64,000 nt of DNA, from contig NZ_JACJGB010000002.1 in NCBI RefSeq assembly GCF_014164775.1, positions 62,001 through 126,000 of the forward strand, in the 5' to 3' direction. Positions within the stretch are counted from its first letter, which is position 1. Each line of letters opens with the position of its first letter. The notes under the pieces were generated by a model. It made no database searches, was not told the DNA's origin, and saw nothing but the letters and a program-made list of their open reading frames with translations. Below are positions 55,692-64,000 of the stretch, piece after piece. The translations under genes and the position numbers were made by a program. Source of the DNA: Tessaracoccus sp. MC1679 (lineage in GTDB: Bacteria; Actinomycetota; Actinomycetes; Propionibacteriales; Propionibacteriaceae).

Positions 55692-58217
55692 TCAATCTAC
55701 CGCCGCGACGCGCGGCGCGGGGACCGCTCGGGCGTTGGCGGACCGCACATGGGCCGCGACCTCAGCCTCGTAGACCTCCTCCCGGACCAGCCGCCGCAGC
55801 GCATCCGGGGCGTCCGGGTGCTCGCGCAGCCAGCGATGGCCCGCCTCGACGCCGTCGACGGGGAATCCCCCCTGCACCAGCCGCATCGCGATCTCGATCG
55901 GGTGGTCGCGCCACACCTCGGTCAGGTGCTCGAAGTATCGCCCCGCGAACCTCGCGCGCAGCGCGTCCTGCCCGGGTGCGCCGAAACCGTCCATGAGGGC
56001 GTCCACTGCGTCGTTGGTCTCCCCGTCGACGGTGTGGGCGCGCCGCCAGGCCTCCTCCTTCACGCCCGGGTCCGGCCGCGACATCGTCGCCTTCAGATGG
56101 GCCATCTGCCCGGTGGCCGTGTCGTCGGCGGCCAGCGCTGCCGCCAGCTCCGCGTCCGAGGCGCTCCCCTGCGCGGCCAGTGACTGCCATCCCAGCCACG
56201 CCACGTCGACGGACACCTCAAGGCCGGGCATCCCGCCGTCGAGCACCCAGCGGACGTCCTGGGGTGCCAGCGCGGCGGCCCTCAGGTAGGCCTTCGTCCA
56301 CAACAGCTGCTCGGCGGAACCCGGGACCGCCGCCAGCGCCGCCCCGCGACACCCGTCGCGCCACAACCCTGCCGCGACGCCGTCGGCCGCGTACCGGTCC
56401 ACCGCTGTGAGGGCCCTCCCCTGCAGCGAGGCCAGCACCCCGGACTGCGGCTCCTTGGCGCGCAGCACCGAGTCGACGAAGTCCGCGGGAGCCAGCAGGC
56501 CCGCCCGCACATCACCCCACAGCGCCGTCCACACCACCGCGCGCGCCAGCGGCTCCAGGTCCGCCACGTGCGCCAGCAGCACGTCACGACTCCGGGCGTC
56601 CAGCTCGACGCGGGCGAACGTCTGGTCCGTGTGGTTGATCAGCACGGCGTCGGGCACGGGCAGCCCGTCGGCCTCGGGGATGCGCACCTCCGCGGCCTCG
56701 ATCCGCACGTCGAAGGCGTGTTCCAGCCGCAGGCGATCCCCGTGCAGCCGGTAGAGGCCGACGGTGGTGGCGTGGCGGCGCTCGGCCTTCGGGTCGCCGG
56801 CCCCGTAGAAGTCGCGCCGCACCCGCAGCCCGGTCAGGTAGCCGCCGTGAACGTCCCAGTGCGCGCTCAACCGGTCGTGGCCGGCCGACTCTAGCCAGGC
56901 CTCAACCCAGCCGCGCAGGTCGCGGTCGGTCTCAGCGTCGAGGGCGGCGATGAAGTCCGGCAGCGTCGCGGAGTCGAAGGCGTGGGCGCGGAAGTATCGA
57001 CGGCACCCCGCCAGGAACGCCTCGATCCCCACGTAGTGCACGAGCTGGGTCAGAGCGGAGGCGCCCTTGGAGTAGGTGATCCGGTCGAAGTTCGTCTTGG
57101 CCGCTTCGAGGTCGGGGATGTCGGCGACGACCGGGTGCGTGGTCGGCATCGAATCGGCCAGGTAGCCGCCCACCTTCCGCGACGTGGCGAAGTTCACCCA
57201 GCCGTCGGCGAAACCGCACGCCTCGACGGAGATGTGGGTGCCCATGAACTCGGCGAAGCTCTCCTTCAACCAGAGGTCGCCCCACCAGCGGGGTGTGACC
57301 AGATCGCCGAACCACATGTGGCTCATCTCGTGCACCAGGGTGTTGGCGCGGCCCTGCAGCTGCGCGGGTGTCGCGGGCGAGCGGAAGAGGTACTGCTCGG
57401 TGAAGGTGACCAGGCCGGGGTTCTCCATGGCCCCGAGGTTGTATTCGGGCACGAAGATCTGGTCGTACTTCCTGCCCCAGGGATAGTCGCCGAAGTTGGC
57501 GGTCAGCCAGTCCAGGCCCGCCCTGGTCAGCCGGAACAGCTCCTCCGAATCCAGGTACCGGGCCAGGCTCTGCCGGCACATGAGCCCCAGCTCTATGCCC
57601 TGCCACGTGTCGACGACGCGGTGGTAGGGCCCGGCGGCCAGGCATGTGATGTAGGTCGACAGGGTGTGGGTAGGCGCGCACTCGACCCGCACCACGCCGT
57701 CGGTCACAGTCTCCCGGCGGGCCTCCGGCTGGTTGGAGCCCAGCCACCAGCCCTCCTGACCCGTCAGAGAGAACGAGAAGGGCGCCCGGATGTCGGGCTG
57801 GTCGAGGTTGGGGAACACTCGCCGCGCATCGGCCGGCTCATACTGGGTGTAGAGGTAGGTCTGGCCGTCGGCCGGGTCGACGAAGCGGTGCAGCCCCTCA
57901 CCCGTGCGCGAGTACCGGCCGCGCGCGTGCACGGTGACCGTGCAGCGGCGACGGGGTAGGCCGGCGAGCCGGATCCGGGCACCGTCGTACTCCACGGGCC
58001 GCTCCACCCCGTCGATCAGGAGTGTGTCGACCTCGCCGATGAAGTCCAGCCAGGTCTCGCGGGATCGGCTCGTGAGCGTGATCGACGACGTGACCGGGAA
58101 GGTGTGCGCCGCCGGGTTCGTGGCGTCGCGGACGTCGACGTCGACGCGGTAGTCATGGACGCGCACATGGCGCGCGCGGTTGGCGGTCTCGGCCTGGGTG
58201 AGGTTCGCGGACGGCAT
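55692..58217 (-). CDS. pepN: Aminopeptidase N (M1 family)
   Basis: Zinc metallopeptidase of about 841 residues removing N-terminal residues from peptides. Substrate motif [10 protein letters not shown] and zinc motif [10 protein letters not shown] with the third ligand in [10 protein letters not shown]-terminal ERAP1-like helical domain. Of two in-frame ATGs, the second ([11 protein letters not shown]) is chosen because GGATGGGG precedes it; the first is at 58226. It sits between purQ/purS and purL on the same strand. Confidence 0.95.
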   Translation of the reverse strand: MPSANLTQAETANRARHVRVHDYRVDVDVRDATNPAAHTFPVTSSITLTSRSRETWLDFIGEVDTLLIDGVERPVEYDGARIRLAGLPRRRCTVTVHARGRYSRTGEGLHRFVDPADGQTYLYTQYEPADARRVFPNLDQPDIRAPFSFSLTGQEGWWLGSNQPEARRETVTDGVVRVECAPTHTLSTYITCLAAGPYHRVVDTWQGIELGLMCRQSLARYLDSEELFRLTRAGLDWLTANFGDYPWGRKYDQIFVPEYNLGAMENPGLVTFTEQYLFRSPATPAQLQGRANTLVHEMSHMWFGDLVTPRWWGDLWLKESFAEFMGTHISVEACGFADGWVNFATSRKVGGYLADSMPTTHPVVADIPDLEAAKTNFDRITYSKGASALTQLVHYVGIEAFLAGCRRYFRAHAFDSATLPDFIAALDAETDRDLRGWVEAWLESAGHDRLSAHWDVHGGYLTGLRVRRDFYGAGDPKAERRHATTVGLYRLHGDRLRLEHAFDVRIEAAEVRIPEADGLPVPDAVLINHTDQTFARVELDARSRDVLLAHVADLEPLARAVVWTALWGDVRAGLLAPADFVDSVLRAKEPQSGVLASLQGRALTAVDRYAADGVAAGLWRDGCRGAALAAVPGSAEQLLWTKAYLRAAALAPQDVRWVLDGGMPGLEVSVDVAWLGWQSLAAQGSASDAELAAALAADDTATGQMAHLKATMSRPDPGVKEEAWRRAHTVDGETNDAVDALMDGFGAPGQDALRARFAGRYFEHLTEVWRDHPIEIAMRLVQGGFPVDGVEAGHRWLREHPDAPDALRRLVREEVYEAEVAAHVRSANARAVPAPRVAAVD

Positions 58218-58266
58218 GGGCCCCATCCAAGCACGAGACCCGCCCCCGCGAGGAAGGCGGACGCAG

Positions 58267-58941
58267 TCAGACGCGGGCGGAGAGGAACTGCAGGACGGAC
58301 TCGAAGAACGTGACCCCGTCGAGGGTGGGGCTGGTCAGCTCCTCGACGTTGTGCTCCGGGTGCGGCATCAGGCCGACGACGTTGCCCCGCTCGTTGGTGA
58401 TGCCCGCGATGTCGTTGGCCGACCCGTTGGGGTTGTCCAGGTAGCGGAAGACCACCTGGTCGTTGTCCTCGAGCTTGCGCAGCGTCTCCGGCGAGGCCTG
58501 GTAGTTGCCCTCGCCGTTCTTCAGGGCGATGGTGATCTCCTCGCCCTTGGTGAACGCGCAGGTCCACGTGGTGTCGATGGTCTCGACGCGGAGCCGCACG
58601 TCGCGGCAGATGAAGTGCTGGTGTTCGTTGCGGATCATCGCGCCCTCGAGCAGGTGTGCCTCGCAGAGCAGCTGGAAGCCGTTGCAGATGCCGAGCACCG
58701 GCATGCCGGCGTTGGCGGCGTCGATCACGGTGCTCATCACCGGGCTGAACCGGGCGATGGCGCCGCAGCGCAGGTAGTCGCCGTAGGAGAAGCCGCCGGG
58801 AAGGATGATGGCGTCCACGCCGTCGATGGAGTCCGACCCGTGCCACAGCGGCACGGCCTCGCTCCCCGTCAGCCGGACGGCGCGCAGCGCATCATGGTCG
58901 TCCAGCGACCCCGGGAACGTGACGACGCCGATGCGAGGCAT
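58267..58941 (-). CDS. purQ: Phosphoribosylformylglycinamidine synthase subunit PurQ
   Basis: Glutaminase subunit of 224 residues that supplies ammonia to PurL. Class I amidotransferase with the catalytic Cys in GICNGFQLL and the His/Glu pair in MPHPEHN. ATG overlaps the purS stop by 1 nt (TGATG). Confidence 0.97.
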   Translation of the reverse strand: MPRIGVVTFPGSLDDHDALRAVRLTGSEAVPLWHGSDSIDGVDAIILPGGFSYGDYLRCGAIARFSPVMSTVIDAANAGMPVLGICNGFQLLCEAHLLEGAMIRNEHQHFICRDVRLRVETIDTTWTCAFTKGEEITIALKNGEGNYQASPETLRKLEDNDQVVFRYLDNPNGSANDIAGITNERGNVVGLMPHPEHNVEELTSPTLDGVTFFESVLQFLSARV

Positions 58942-59180
58942 CAGTCGGCCACCACATCGAAGGACTCGATGACGGTGTTGGCGAGCAGCGTCTCCGCCGC
59001 CTCGCCGATCTGGGCCAGCACCTCGGGCGTGACCTCGCCGTCGACCTCGATCTCGAACCGCTTGCCCTGGCGGACGGTGAGCCCGTCGAAGCCCAGCCGC
59101 TTGAGGGCGCCCGTGACGGCCTTCCCCTGCGGATCCAGGATCTCGGGCTTCGGCATGACGTTGACGACGACGCGTGGCAT
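58941..59180 (-). CDS. purS: Phosphoribosylformylglycinamidine synthase subunit PurS
   Basis: 79-residue dimeric subunit that joins PurQ to PurL. Typical sequence [20 protein letters not shown] and [16 protein letters not shown] at 59180; the longer open frame upstream runs into the GntR gene region and is rejected. First gene of purS-purQ. Confidence 0.95.
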   Translation of the reverse strand: MPRVVVNVMPKPEILDPQGKAVTGALKRLGFDGLTVRQGKRFEIEVDGEVTPEVLAQIGEAAETLLANTVIESFDVVAD

Positions 59181-59239
59181 GGCACGGATCCTAGCGGACC
59201 AGCCCCGGCCGGCCGTGACTCCGGCCACCCTCGGACTGA

Positions 59240-59605
59240 TCAGGATCCGGCGAGGGCGGCCTCCACGCAGGCCCGGATGTCGCCCGCGGCCGCCCCCAAT
59301 CGCTGCGCATCTGTCACGAACCGGGCCGCGAGCGAGGCCAGCGCCTCGCCCGAGGGCTGTGGCGCGCCGACCACGACGGTGCCTTGCCCCCGGCGGCTGG
59401 CTATCAGGCCCTCGCCCTCCAGCTCCCGGTACGTGCGCATCACCGTGCCGGGGGCCAGGCCCAGGTCCTTGGCCAGCTGCCGCACGGTGGGCAGCCTCGT
59501 GCCCACGCTCACGGCCCCAGCGCGGATGAGCACCGCCAGCTGCCGGCGCAGCTGTTCGTAGGGCGGGGTGGGATCCGCCGAGTCGACGCGCAACGCGACC
59601 GTCAT
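59240..59605 (-). CDS. GntR family regulator, YtrA subfamily
   Basis: 121 residues: N-terminal winged helix (PPYEQLRRQLAVLIRAGAVS, LAKDLGLAPGTVMRTYRELE, IASRRGQGTVV) and only a short C-terminal helical region, the YtrA form. Such regulators usually control a neighbouring membrane or ABC system, here the overlapping membrane protein gene (ATGA, 4 nt). Two matching operators lie upstream of that gene. Confidence 0.92.
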   Translation of the reverse strand: MTVALRVDSADPTPPYEQLRRQLAVLIRAGAVSVGTRLPTVRQLAKDLGLAPGTVMRTYRELEGEGLIASRRGQGTVVVGAPQPSGEALASLAARFVTDAQRLGAAAGDIRACVEAALAGS

Positions 59606-60510
59606 CGCCCGCCCCCGTCGCGGGGAACCAGGAGCACGACGGCTGACCCGAGGAGTCCGACCAGGGCACCCACGGCCACAATGAGGCTGACCGCACCGGA
59701 CGCGGTCGCGAGCGGCACCGGACCCAGCTCCAGCAGATCCATCCCCGAGACCAGCGTGACGGCAAGGGCCGATCCGCTCACGCCGACCCCGACGGCGGCC
59801 ACGATCCCCTCCACGGTGATCCGACGCAGGGCGTCGTCCACCCGGACCAGTTCTGGGTCCGCACCGTTGCGCGGCCGGCGCACCGTCAGGACGAGCCCGA
59901 GCACCGCCAGCGCGAGGAGGAGCGCGAGGGCGAGACCGACCCATGAGGTGTAGAAGCTCCCGGGGAACGGGGTGCGGGCTGCTCCGTAGGTCCCTGACTG
60001 CGCGCCCTCCCCCTCGATCCACCACACCGACACGGCGCGCCCGGCGCGACCCATGTCGTCGGGAGACGCGGCGAGGGTCGAGAACAGGACGGCCGTGAGG
60101 AGCAGGGCCAGCAGGCACACCGTCCACCTGGTCAGGGCCGGCGGCAGGTAGCTGCGCAGTTGCCGGCGCTCGAGACCGGCGCTGCCGGTGACCCGCGCCG
60201 CCCGGTAGGCGCTCTGCTGACCGACGACGATGGCCGCGACCACGACGACCGCGGCCAGCAGGGGTGCGGCGAAGGTGAGCGGCCGGAGGTGACCCCACGC
60301 CAGGGCGGCCGCCCCGGCCACCCCGCCGACGGCCAGCCCGATGCCCCGGTAGCGGATCGTGGCACGCCGGAGCGATCGCAGGCCTGGGTAGATCGTCTCG
60401 TCGAAGGCGAGGGAGCGCGCCCGACGCCCACCGGCCAGGAGCGCTGCGGCGCCGACGATGATGATGGCCAGCGGCAGGAACACCAGTGAGACCAATCCCG
60501 AGATGACCAT
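59602..60510 (-). CDS. Multi-pass membrane protein of unknown function
   Basis: 302 residues with about seven hydrophobic segments (first at 3-25; others near 55-105, 130-150, 195-220, 240-295) and no recognised motif. Start ATG 60510 with AAGGAG. It begins the two-gene operon with the YtrA-type regulator, an arrangement typical of envelope-stress or antibiotic-response loci, but no ABC ATPase is present. Function not assigned. Confidence 0.8.
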   Translation of the reverse strand: MVISGLVSLVFLPLAIIIVGAAALLAGGRRARSLAFDETIYPGLRSLRRATIRYRGIGLAVGGVAGAAALAWGHLRPLTFAAPLLAAVVVVAAIVVGQQSAYRAARVTGSAGLERRQLRSYLPPALTRWTVCLLALLLTAVLFSTLAASPDDMGRAGRAVSVWWIEGEGAQSGTYGAARTPFPGSFYTSWVGLALALLLALAVLGLVLTVRRPRNGADPELVRVDDALRRITVEGIVAAVGVGVSGSALAVTLVSGMDLLELGPVPLATASGAVSLIVAVGALVGLLGSAVVLLVPRDGGGR

Positions 60511-60519
60511 TGCTTCTCC

Positions 60520-60541
60520 TTGTGTCAGATAAGTGATACAA
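60520..60541. promoter_or_regulatory. YtrA-type operator, gene-proximal
   Basis: TTGTGTCA-GATAAG-TGATACAA, 7 of 8 pairs with a 6-bp spacer, overlapping the ribosome-site region of the membrane protein gene. Same half-sites and spacing as the stronger site 15 bp further upstream. Confidence 0.7.
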
Positions 60542-60556
60542 ACGTAACGACCCGGT

Positions 60557-60586
60557 TCTCTTGTGTCAAGCCACTGACACAAGAGA
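60557..60586. promoter_or_regulatory. YtrA-type operator, perfect 12-bp inverted repeat
   Basis: TCTCTTGTGTCA (60557-60568) and TGACACAAGAGA (60575-60586) with a 6-bp spacer. Lies between the divergent membrane-protein/GntR operon and the aminotransferase gene, whose candidate -10 (TACCCT, 60603-60608) is 16 bp beyond the site, so one regulator may control both directions. Confidence 0.8.
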
Positions 60587-60615
60587 CTCCTGGGCCGGCC
60601 GGTACCCTGACGCCC

Positions 60616-61788
60616 ATGCCGTCGTCGCGCTCCGCCGTCCCGCCGTTCGAGGTGATGACCGTCCTCGACAGGGTGGCCACGTTGCGGGCCGCCGGGCGCG
60701 ACGTCATCTCGCTGTGCGCGGGCGAGCCGGCCGGGGGTGCGCCGACGGCCGTCAGCGCCGAAGCTGCCCGGCTCCACGCCGCGGGGAGCCCATTCGGATA
60801 CACCCCGGCGCTGGGCATCCGCCCGCTCCGGGAGGCGTTGGCCGGACATTACCGACGGTGGTACGGGGTTGAGCTGAGCCCTGAGCGGGTCGCCCTCACC
60901 ACCGGGTCCTCCGGCGGATTCCTGCTCGCGTTCCTGGCCGCGTTCGAGGCGGGCGACAGGGTGGCGCTGGCCCGGCCCGGCTACCCCGCCTACCGCAACA
61001 TCCTCAGCTCGCTCGGCTGCGAGGTGGTCGACATCGACTGCGGACCTGAGGTGCGGTTCCAGCCCACCGTCGAGCTGCTGGCTGCGGCCCACTCGGAGGC
61101 GCCCCTGGCCGGGCTGATCCTCGCCTCCCCGGCCAACCCCACGGGCACCATGGTGAGCCGGTCCGAGCTGGCCGCACTGGTGGCGTGGTGCGAGGACAAC
61201 GGGGTGCGGCTCGTCAGCGATGAGATCTACCACGGTGTCACCTACCCCGTCGGAGCTGATCGCGGGACCTCCGTCCTCGAGCTCAGCGGCGACGCCGTCG
61301 TGGTGTCGTCGTTCAGCAAGTACTGGGGCATGACGGGGTGGCGGCTCGGCTGGCTGGTCCTCCCGGAGGCGCTGGTGGGCGCCGTCGACGCGTTGGCTGG
61401 AAACCTGGCGCTCTGCCCGCCCGCGCCGGCGCAGCACGCAGCGCTTCGGGCGTTCGACGACGCGTCCTACGCCGAGTGCGACGAGGCTGTGGCCGACTTC
61501 GCCGCCGCGCGCTCGGTGTTGCTGTCATCCGCGGGGCGCCTGGGGTGGGGTGTCGCGGCGCCGGCGGACGGGGCCTTCTACTACTACGCCGACCTCGGGG
61601 ACCAGCTGGACCGGTGGGGCACGTCGGCTGCCTACGCCTCGGCGCTGTTGGAGGCCACCGGGGTCGCGGTGACTCCGGGGCGCGACTTCGACTCCCGGCT
61701 GGGCGACCGCACCGTGCGGATCAGCTTCGCCGCCGGCAGCGCCGCGATCGCGGAGGCCGTGGAGCGGATCGTCGCCTTCCAGGCGTGA
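60616..61788 (+). CDS. PLP-dependent class I/II aminotransferase
   Basis: Fold-type I aminotransferase of 390 residues. The Schiff-base lysine is in SSFSKYWGMTGWRLGW; SPANPTGTM and SDEIYH hold cofactor-binding Asn and Asp/Tyr. Related to aspartate/alanine aminotransferases; substrate not determined. ATG at 60616 is only about 8 nt after a TACCCT -10-like hexamer, suggesting a leaderless message. The stop is 3 nt from the convergent glycosylase stop. Confidence 0.9.
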   Translation: MPSSRSAVPPFEVMTVLDRVATLRAAGRDVISLCAGEPAGGAPTAVSAEAARLHAAGSPFGYTPALGIRPLREALAGHYRRWYGVELSPERVALTTGSSGGFLLAFLAAFEAGDRVALARPGYPAYRNILSSLGCEVVDIDCGPEVRFQPTVELLAAAHSEAPLAGLILASPANPTGTMVSRSELAALVAWCEDNGVRLVSDEIYHGVTYPVGADRGTSVLELSGDAVVVSSFSKYWGMTGWRLGWLVLPEALVGAVDALAGNLALCPPAPAQHAALRAFDDASYAECDEAVADFAAARSVLLSSAGRLGWGVAAPADGAFYYYADLGDQLDRWGTSAAYASALLEATGVAVTPGRDFDSRLGDRTVRISFAAGSAAIAEAVERIVAFQA

Positions 61789-61791
61789 GCG

Positions 61792-62409
61792 TCAGCGGGA
61801 GACGGTGGGGTCGCCGTCGATCCAGAACCGGAGCGGGAAGTCCGCGGCCTTGCCCACGCCGATGCGCGGACCGACGGCGACCCGCGGCTCCTCCCCCACC
61901 CGCGGGGTGAGCGTGAGGCCGGTGCTGCCGTCGAGCGGAGCGCCGGCGTCTGGGAGGGTGATGCCCATGGCGACGGTGAGCCGGGCGGGCCCGGCTGCGA
62001 GGTCGGTGTCGCGGCGGGTGACGCCCCTGGCCGAACGCCGCGCCCGGGCGGTCTCGAGGCCCTCGATCACCTCGCCGGCCCGGATCAGCACCCCGGTGGG
62101 GGTGCCGTCCACGGCCACCACCACGTTGAAGCAGGTGTGCAGGCCCATGTGCCGGTACACGTAGGCGTGCTGCCCGGGCCCGAACATGGCGGCGTTACGT
62201 GCGGAGGGGCCACGGAAGGCGTGCGACGCGGGGTCGAATCCTCCGCCGTAGGCCTCCACCTCGGTGATCCGCAGCGTGACGCGCGCGCCGTCGCGGTCGA
62301 CGGTGAGGGTGCCGTTCAGGAGCGCCCTGGCCTTGGCCGCCACCTCGTAGAGCAACGCGACGGCCTCGGCGGGCAGCTCCGCGTAGGAGATCGACGGTGG
62401 AACCAGCAT
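61792..62409 (-). CDS. 3-methyladenine DNA glycosylase (AAG/Mpg family)
   Basis: Base-excision repair enzyme removing alkylated purines. 205 residues with ITEVEAYGGGFDPASHAFRG, the AAG core carrying the catalytic Glu, and YVYRHMGLHTCFNVVV. Starts at ATG 62409 (1-nt overlap with the upstream stop) or GTG 62412. The C-terminal FWIDGDPTVSR matches the family end. Confidence 0.92.
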   Translation of the reverse strand: MLVPPSISYAELPAEAVALLYEVAAKARALLNGTLTVDRDGARVTLRITEVEAYGGGFDPASHAFRGPSARNAAMFGPGQHAYVYRHMGLHTCFNVVVAVDGTPTGVLIRAGEVIEGLETARARRSARGVTRRDTDLAAGPARLTVAMGITLPDAGAPLDGSTGLTLTPRVGEEPRVAVGPRIGVGKAADFPLRFWIDGDPTVSR

Positions 62410-63257
62410 CACTCGCCGCGGGGGGTCAGCACCTCTGCCAGCCGGGCGCCGAGGGGAGAGTGCGGCATGGGCTCACCGTCGACGTGCGTGACCGGCGCGA
62501 CAATGCGGCCGCTGGACAGCAGCCAGGCACCGCGGCAGCGCTCCAGGTCCGAGCGGGTGAGGGCGGCGACCTCGACGGTCAGTCCCGCACCCTCCGCCTT
62601 GTCGAGGAGCTCGGCGATGGTGATGGAGCGCAGGATGCCGTGGAGCGGGGGCGTGACGAGGATCCCGTCGATGTCCAGCACCACGCTCGACGTGGGGCCC
62701 TCCAGGAGTGAGCCCGACGGGGTGACGAAGATGACGTCGTCGGCGCCGTTGGCCTTCGCGTAGCGCTTCGCGGCCATGTTGATGCCGTAGGACAGCGACT
62801 TCGCACCCGGCAGGAGCCAGGGCAGCGGGGCCACGTCGGCGCCCTCGAAACCGCGGTCCAGGATCAGCACCCGGACCCCCTCGGCGCGTTCGCGCTTCGT
62901 GGTGGCGTCGAGCGGCGCAGCCATCACCCAGCCGTTGGGCTCGTCGAGGCCCTCGGGGCCGCGGGTCATGATCGTCCGCAGGACCGCCTCGGGATCCTCG
63001 TCCCAGTCCCAGGCCGCCAGGATCGCGGCGACGGCGCGGCGGTAGCCGGCCTCGTCGGGGGCGGGCAACTGGAGGATGCGGGCGGAGGTGGCCAGCCGGT
63101 CGAGGTGCTCGTCGAGGTGGTGCGCGCGGCCGAAGCTGGCCAGCATCGCGTCGAACACGCCGTCGCCTCGGACCACGCCCTGATCGTCTGCGCGGACGAT
63201 GGGTGTCGCGGGGTCCACGAGGGTGCCGTCGAGCAGGGCGAGCATGCGGATGGTCAT
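62409..63257 (-). CDS. pabC: Class IV aminotransferase, aminodeoxychorismate lyase-like
   Basis: Fold-type IV PLP enzyme of 282 residues. The cofactor lysine is in LPGAKSLSYGINM, with DDVIFVTPSGSLLEGPTSSV as phosphate-binding region. Probably 4-amino-4-deoxychorismate lyase in folate synthesis; a branched-chain or D-amino-acid aminotransferase cannot be excluded. ATG start; 10 nt after purC and coupled to the glycosylase gene. Confidence 0.82.
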   Translation of the reverse strand: MTIRMLALLDGTLVDPATPIVRADDQGVVRGDGVFDAMLASFGRAHHLDEHLDRLATSARILQLPAPDEAGYRRAVAAILAAWDWDEDPEAVLRTIMTRGPEGLDEPNGWVMAAPLDATTKRERAEGVRVLILDRGFEGADVAPLPWLLPGAKSLSYGINMAAKRYAKANGADDVIFVTPSGSLLEGPTSSVVLDIDGILVTPPLHGILRSITIAELLDKAEGAGLTVEVAALTRSDLERCRGAWLLSSGRIVAPVTHVDGEPMPHSPLGARLAEVLTPRGE

Positions 63258-63267
63258 GCGGCCGAGA

Positions 63268-64000
63268 TTACGCCTCAGTGGACCCGACGGGGGCGAAGCC
63301 GCGGCCGGTCAGGCGACGGTAGGCCTCGAGGTAGCGCTCACGAGTGGCCGCGACCACCTCGTCAGGCAACGGCGGGGGCGGGGTGTCCGTCGCCCTGTCC
63401 CAGCCGGAGTCCTTCGCCAGCCAGTCGCGCACGTACTGCTTGTCGAAGCTCGGCAGCGACTCCCCCGGCTTCCACGTCTCGGCGTCCCAGAACCGCGAGG
63501 AGTCCGGCGTCAGCACCTCGTCGGCCAACACCAGGGTGCCGTCGGCGCGGCGGCCGAACTCGAACTTGGTGTCGGCCAGGATGATCCCTCGCGCCGCCGC
63601 GATCTCCTGGGCGCGCGCGTAGATCCTCAGCGTCAGGTCCCTAAGCTCACCGGCCAGCTCCTCACCGTGGAGGGAGGCGATCGTGGCGAAGTCCACATTC
63701 TCGTCGTGCGCACCCAGCGGCGCCTTGATGGCCGGGGTGAAGATCGGCTCCGGCAGCTTGTCGCCGTCGCGCAGCCCCTCGGGCAGCGGCACGCCGCACA
63801 CCGTCCGCGACACCTGGTATTCGGCCCACCCGGATCCGGTGAGGTAGCCGCGGGCGACGCACTCCACCTCCACCATGTCCAGCGCCTCGACGAGCGTGGC
63901 CCGCCCCGCGACAGCAGCCGGCACGTCGGTGCTCACCACGTGGTTGTCGACGAGGTCCGCCAGCTGCGCGAACCACCAGAGGCTGAGCTGGGTGAGGATG
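63268..64000 (-). CDS. purC: SAICAR synthetase, N-terminus cut by window edge
   Basis: Joins CAIR and aspartate with ATP in purine synthesis. About 243 C-terminal residues are present: EVECVARGYLTGSGWAEY, IFTPAIKAPLGAHDENV, ADTKFEFG and VLTPDSSRFWD are all family motifs. The frame continues through the right edge (upstream residues LSLWWFAQLADLVDNHVVST), so the start lies outside. Co-directional with the class IV aminotransferase gene. Confidence 0.96.
   Translation of the reverse strand, partial: ILTQLSLWWFAQLADLVDNHVVSTDVPAAVAGRATLVEALDMVEVECVARGYLTGSGWAEYQVSRTVCGVPLPEGLRDGDKLPEPIFTPAIKAPLGAHDENVDFATIASLHGEELAGELRDLTLRIYARAQEIAAARGIILADTKFEFGRRADGTLVLADEVLTPDSSRFWDAETWKPGESLPSFDKQYVRDWLAKDSGWDRATDTPPPPLPDEVVAATRERYLEAYRRLTGRGFAPVGSTEA

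Overview
The window is high-GC, densely packed actinobacterial DNA. Several traits fit a facultatively anaerobic member of the Propionibacteriaceae (Tessaracoccus-like): a monomeric isocitrate dehydrogenase, a DUF3073 protein, split PurS/PurQ/PurL, many GTG/TTG starts, ATGA/GTGA gene overlaps and leaderless promoter signals. This placement is inferred from gene content; no 16S or other marker is present. No tRNA, rRNA, CRISPR array, transposase or phage gene was seen.

Layout. 1-1273: nrfA (cut by the window edge) and nrfH, for nitrite ammonification. 1349-7503: an alpha/beta hydrolase, a DUF3073 protein, icd, a YceI protein and a MarR/MFS pair. 7548-15487: a ROK regulator divergent from a CUT1 sugar ABC transporter and two GH13 alpha-glucosidases. 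15488-16523: about 1 kb with no convincing gene, holding a REP-like repeat and two facing copies of a hairpin-rich element; this is the least explained part of the window. 16524-19989: an AEC transporter, purM and purF. 20052-24060: modC, modB, modA, a HTH-TOBE regulator, mogA and moaC. 24140-24970: an ArsR/SRPBCC pair. 25034-37799: one leftward run of moaA, mobA, narG, narH, narJ, narI, narK1, narK2, moaE and moeA. 37855-38520: a three-cysteine HTH regulator divergent from moaA. 38571-45278: malE, malF and malG facing lacI and a third GH13 enzyme. 45431-48685: HPr, then a cytochrome P450, a nitronate monooxygenase-like protein and a crotonase. 48691-64000: aspA, Nudix, GH76, M20 peptidase, a lone HEPN protein, purL, pepN, purQ, purS, a GntR/membrane-protein pair, an aminotransferase, a 3-methyladenine glycosylase, a class IV aminotransferase and purC (cut by the right edge).

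How it works together. NarK1/NarK2 import nitrate and export nitrite, NarGHI reduces nitrate to nitrite, and NrfHA reduces nitrite to ammonium, so the window encodes dissimilatory nitrate reduction to ammonium. ModABC supplies molybdate; MoaA, MoaC, MoaE, MogA, MoeA and MobA build the cofactor for NarG. MoaD and MoeB are not in the window. Two alpha-glucoside uptake modules, one with a ROK regulator and one with a LacI regulator, carry three GH13 enzymes whose residues next to the catalytic Asp differ, suggesting different linkage preferences. Neither module encodes its ABC ATPase. Most de novo purine genes (purF, purM, purL, purQ, purS, purC) are spread over three places.
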